A stretch of 5,418 bases of DNA from Promethearchaeota archaeon (GTDB taxonomy: Archaea; Asgardarchaeota; Lokiarchaeia; Sigynarchaeales; SOKP01). Below are positions 4,612 through 5,418 of this stretch, piece after piece. Every line of letters starts with the position of its first letter. Position 1 is the stretch's first letter. The translations under genes were made by a program, and so were the position numbers. Where the stretch lies: assembly GCA_014730295.1 (NCBI GenBank), contig WJIN01000090.1:1-5418 (forward strand). Direction: 5' to 3'. The notes under the pieces are model-generated. The model saw nothing but the letters and a program-made list of their open reading frames with translations. It had not been told where the DNA came from and made no database searches.

Positions 4612-5418
4612 ATGATAATCGAATTATTAATGATTGGAAATGAGATCTTGATTGGAAAGACAAAAGATACAAATTCTAATTGGTTGGCTAAGCGAATTAC
4701 GAAATATGGGCATCATGTTCGAAGAATAACTACAATCGGAGATGAATTAGATGAAATATCATCGACGATTAGAGAAATTATTAATCGTAATCCAGATATT
4801 GTAATAACCTCGGGTGGACTAATTTAAAAGAATCTCTCTTTAAAGTCTAAGGTCCTACTTTTGATGATATGACAAACGAGGGAATTGCAAAAGGATTAGA
4901 CAGAGAAGTAATAAAGGATAAAGATGCCTATAATTCTATTAAGAAAGCTTATAACTCTGCTTATGAACAAGGAATACTTAAAATGAAGGGTATGACTAAA
5001 GAGCGGGAGAAAATGGCTTATTTGCCAGAGGGCTCAACTCCTCTTCCAAATGTAAGAGGCACTGCTCCCGGTGTGAAACTAAAAGAGAAAAATAGCACTA
5101 TTTTTATCTTACCAGGTGTTCCTGCGGAGATGAAAAAAATGTTTATTAATATTATTAAACCAATTCTAAAAGAGAAGGAAGGAAGTTTCCACCAAAAAGG
5201 ATTTCTTCTTTCAGGTGTAGGAGAAAGTCAAATCGCACCCTATGTAACTGAATTAGAGGAAAGAAATCCAGAATTATGGATAAAAACACATCCAAGAGTA
5301 GGTTTAGCAGTAGAAGTTGAGATATCAATAACTTGTTTTGATAAACCAAACTGTGAAGACTTGATTGATAACGTTCTAGCAGAGTTAAAAAATATAGTTC
5401 AAGATTTAGGGGGAACAA
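4612..5418 (+). CDS. cinA: CinA-type (MoCF/molybdopterin-binding-like) protein, two exons, partial at right edge
   Basis: Exon 1 (4612-4821) gives 70 residues typical of the CinA N-terminal domain: MIIELLMIGNEILIGKTKDT, then NSNWLAKRITKYGHHV, then DIVITSGGL. Exon 2 (4851 to the edge) continues with GPTFDDMTNEGIAKGL, LPEGSTPLPNVRGTAPG (about residues 128-144) and LPGVPAEMKKMF (157-168), all family hallmarks, and stays open for 189 codons. Joined, 259 residues are visible, close to the full length of archaeal single-domain members, which lack the bacterial C-terminal NMN amidohydrolase domain. Bacterial relatives of this domain have ADP-ribose pyrophosphatase activity tied to pyridine-nucleotide salvage; the archaeal role is less clear. 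Without splicing, a TAA at 4825-4827 would end the protein after 71 residues. The absence of any other lesion in exon 2 argues for a functional gene whose transcript is spliced. A frameshifted pseudogene or assembly error is the alternative. Confidence 0.85.
4822..4850 (+). other. Putative 29-nt archaeal BHB intron within the CinA-type gene
   Basis: Removing these 29 nt joins CTA to GGT and restores GGLGPTFDDMT exactly. The flanks fold as a canonical hBHBh' substrate of the tRNA-splicing endonuclease. Outer helix: 4812-4815 with 4852-4855 (two G-C, two G-U pairs). Central 4-bp helix: 4816-4819 (GGAC) with 4845-4848 (GUCU), one pair being G-U. Bulge 1 is UAA (4820-4822) and bulge 2 is AAG (4849-4851), each 3 nt, on opposite strands. 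Intron helix: six perfect pairs, 4823-4828 with 4839-4844, and a 10-nt loop. Cuts after the second nucleotide of each bulge fall at 4821/4822 and 4850/4851. The structure and the protein frame were found independently and give the same boundaries. Splicing itself is not shown by DNA. Confidence 0.8.

Noticed and set aside
4820..4851. Alternative BHB register with TTTA (4823-4826) paired to TAAG (4848-4851)
   Set aside because: It leaves an irregular 6-nt second bulge, puts the bulges in the wrong order for a BHB, and its cut sites leave the frame shifted or keep a TAA just before GGT.
4819..4853. Translational bypassing (ribosome hopping) as the way across the 29-nt gap
   Set aside because: The repeated CTA triplets (4819 and 4847) are 28 nt apart, so landing on the second resumes in the wrong frame and soon meets a stop. 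A Gly-codon hop from GGA to GGT would drop the conserved Leu-Gly. The BHB model needs no such exceptions.
4869..5418. Separate gene starting at the internal ATG 4869
   Set aside because: It would begin inside the GPTFDDM motif and lack the N-terminal half of the domain, which is present immediately upstream.
5155..5418. Minus-strand open frame opposite exon 2 of the CinA-type gene
   Set aside because: Leu/Ser-rich shadow of the coding strand with no motif.

Overview
This window is strongly AT-rich and looks archaeal, most plausibly from an Asgard-type lineage. The reasons are TATA-like boxes about 25-35 bp ahead of likely starts, few visible Shine-Dalgarno sites, and a single-domain CinA-type gene carrying what looks like a bulge-helix-bulge (BHB) intron. 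A small MIT-like/zinc-ribbon protein also recalls the ESCRT-related repertoire of Asgard archaea. The lineage is an inference; no rRNA or marker gene is present to prove it.

Layout. The left edge (1-136, minus) holds the start of an unrecognised gene that runs out of the window. Its 5' end has been tandemly duplicated (56 bp, two copies), and the upstream copy has lost its start codon. A divergent promoter region separates it from a plus-strand gene (315-1097). That gene encodes an MIT-like helical domain, a Pro/Ser/Lys-rich linker with a PSAP motif, and a C-terminal zinc ribbon. It converges, with overlapping stop codons, on a run of four minus-strand genes read from right to left: a possible RNase H-like conserved protein with a basic tail (4383-3823), an alkaline-phosphatase/sulfatase-superfamily hydrolase (3729-2287), a small unknown protein (2174-1812) and a PIG-L/LmbE-type deacetylase (1777-1094). 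Gaps of 93, 112 and 34 bp suggest separate or only loosely coupled transcription, except perhaps for the last pair. The hydrolase and the deacetylase could both act on glycans or glycolipids, but their substrates cannot be read from the sequence.

The right end (4612 to the edge, plus) is a CinA-type gene. Its reading frame is interrupted by exactly 29 nt inside the family's most conserved motif, GGL|GPT. Those 29 nt fold with their flanks into a canonical hBHBh' structure: a 4-bp central helix, two 3-nt bulges on opposite strands, and helices on both sides. Cutting after the second nucleotide of each bulge restores the frame and the motif exactly. This is the most notable result in the window: an apparent tRNA-type archaeal intron in a protein-coding gene.
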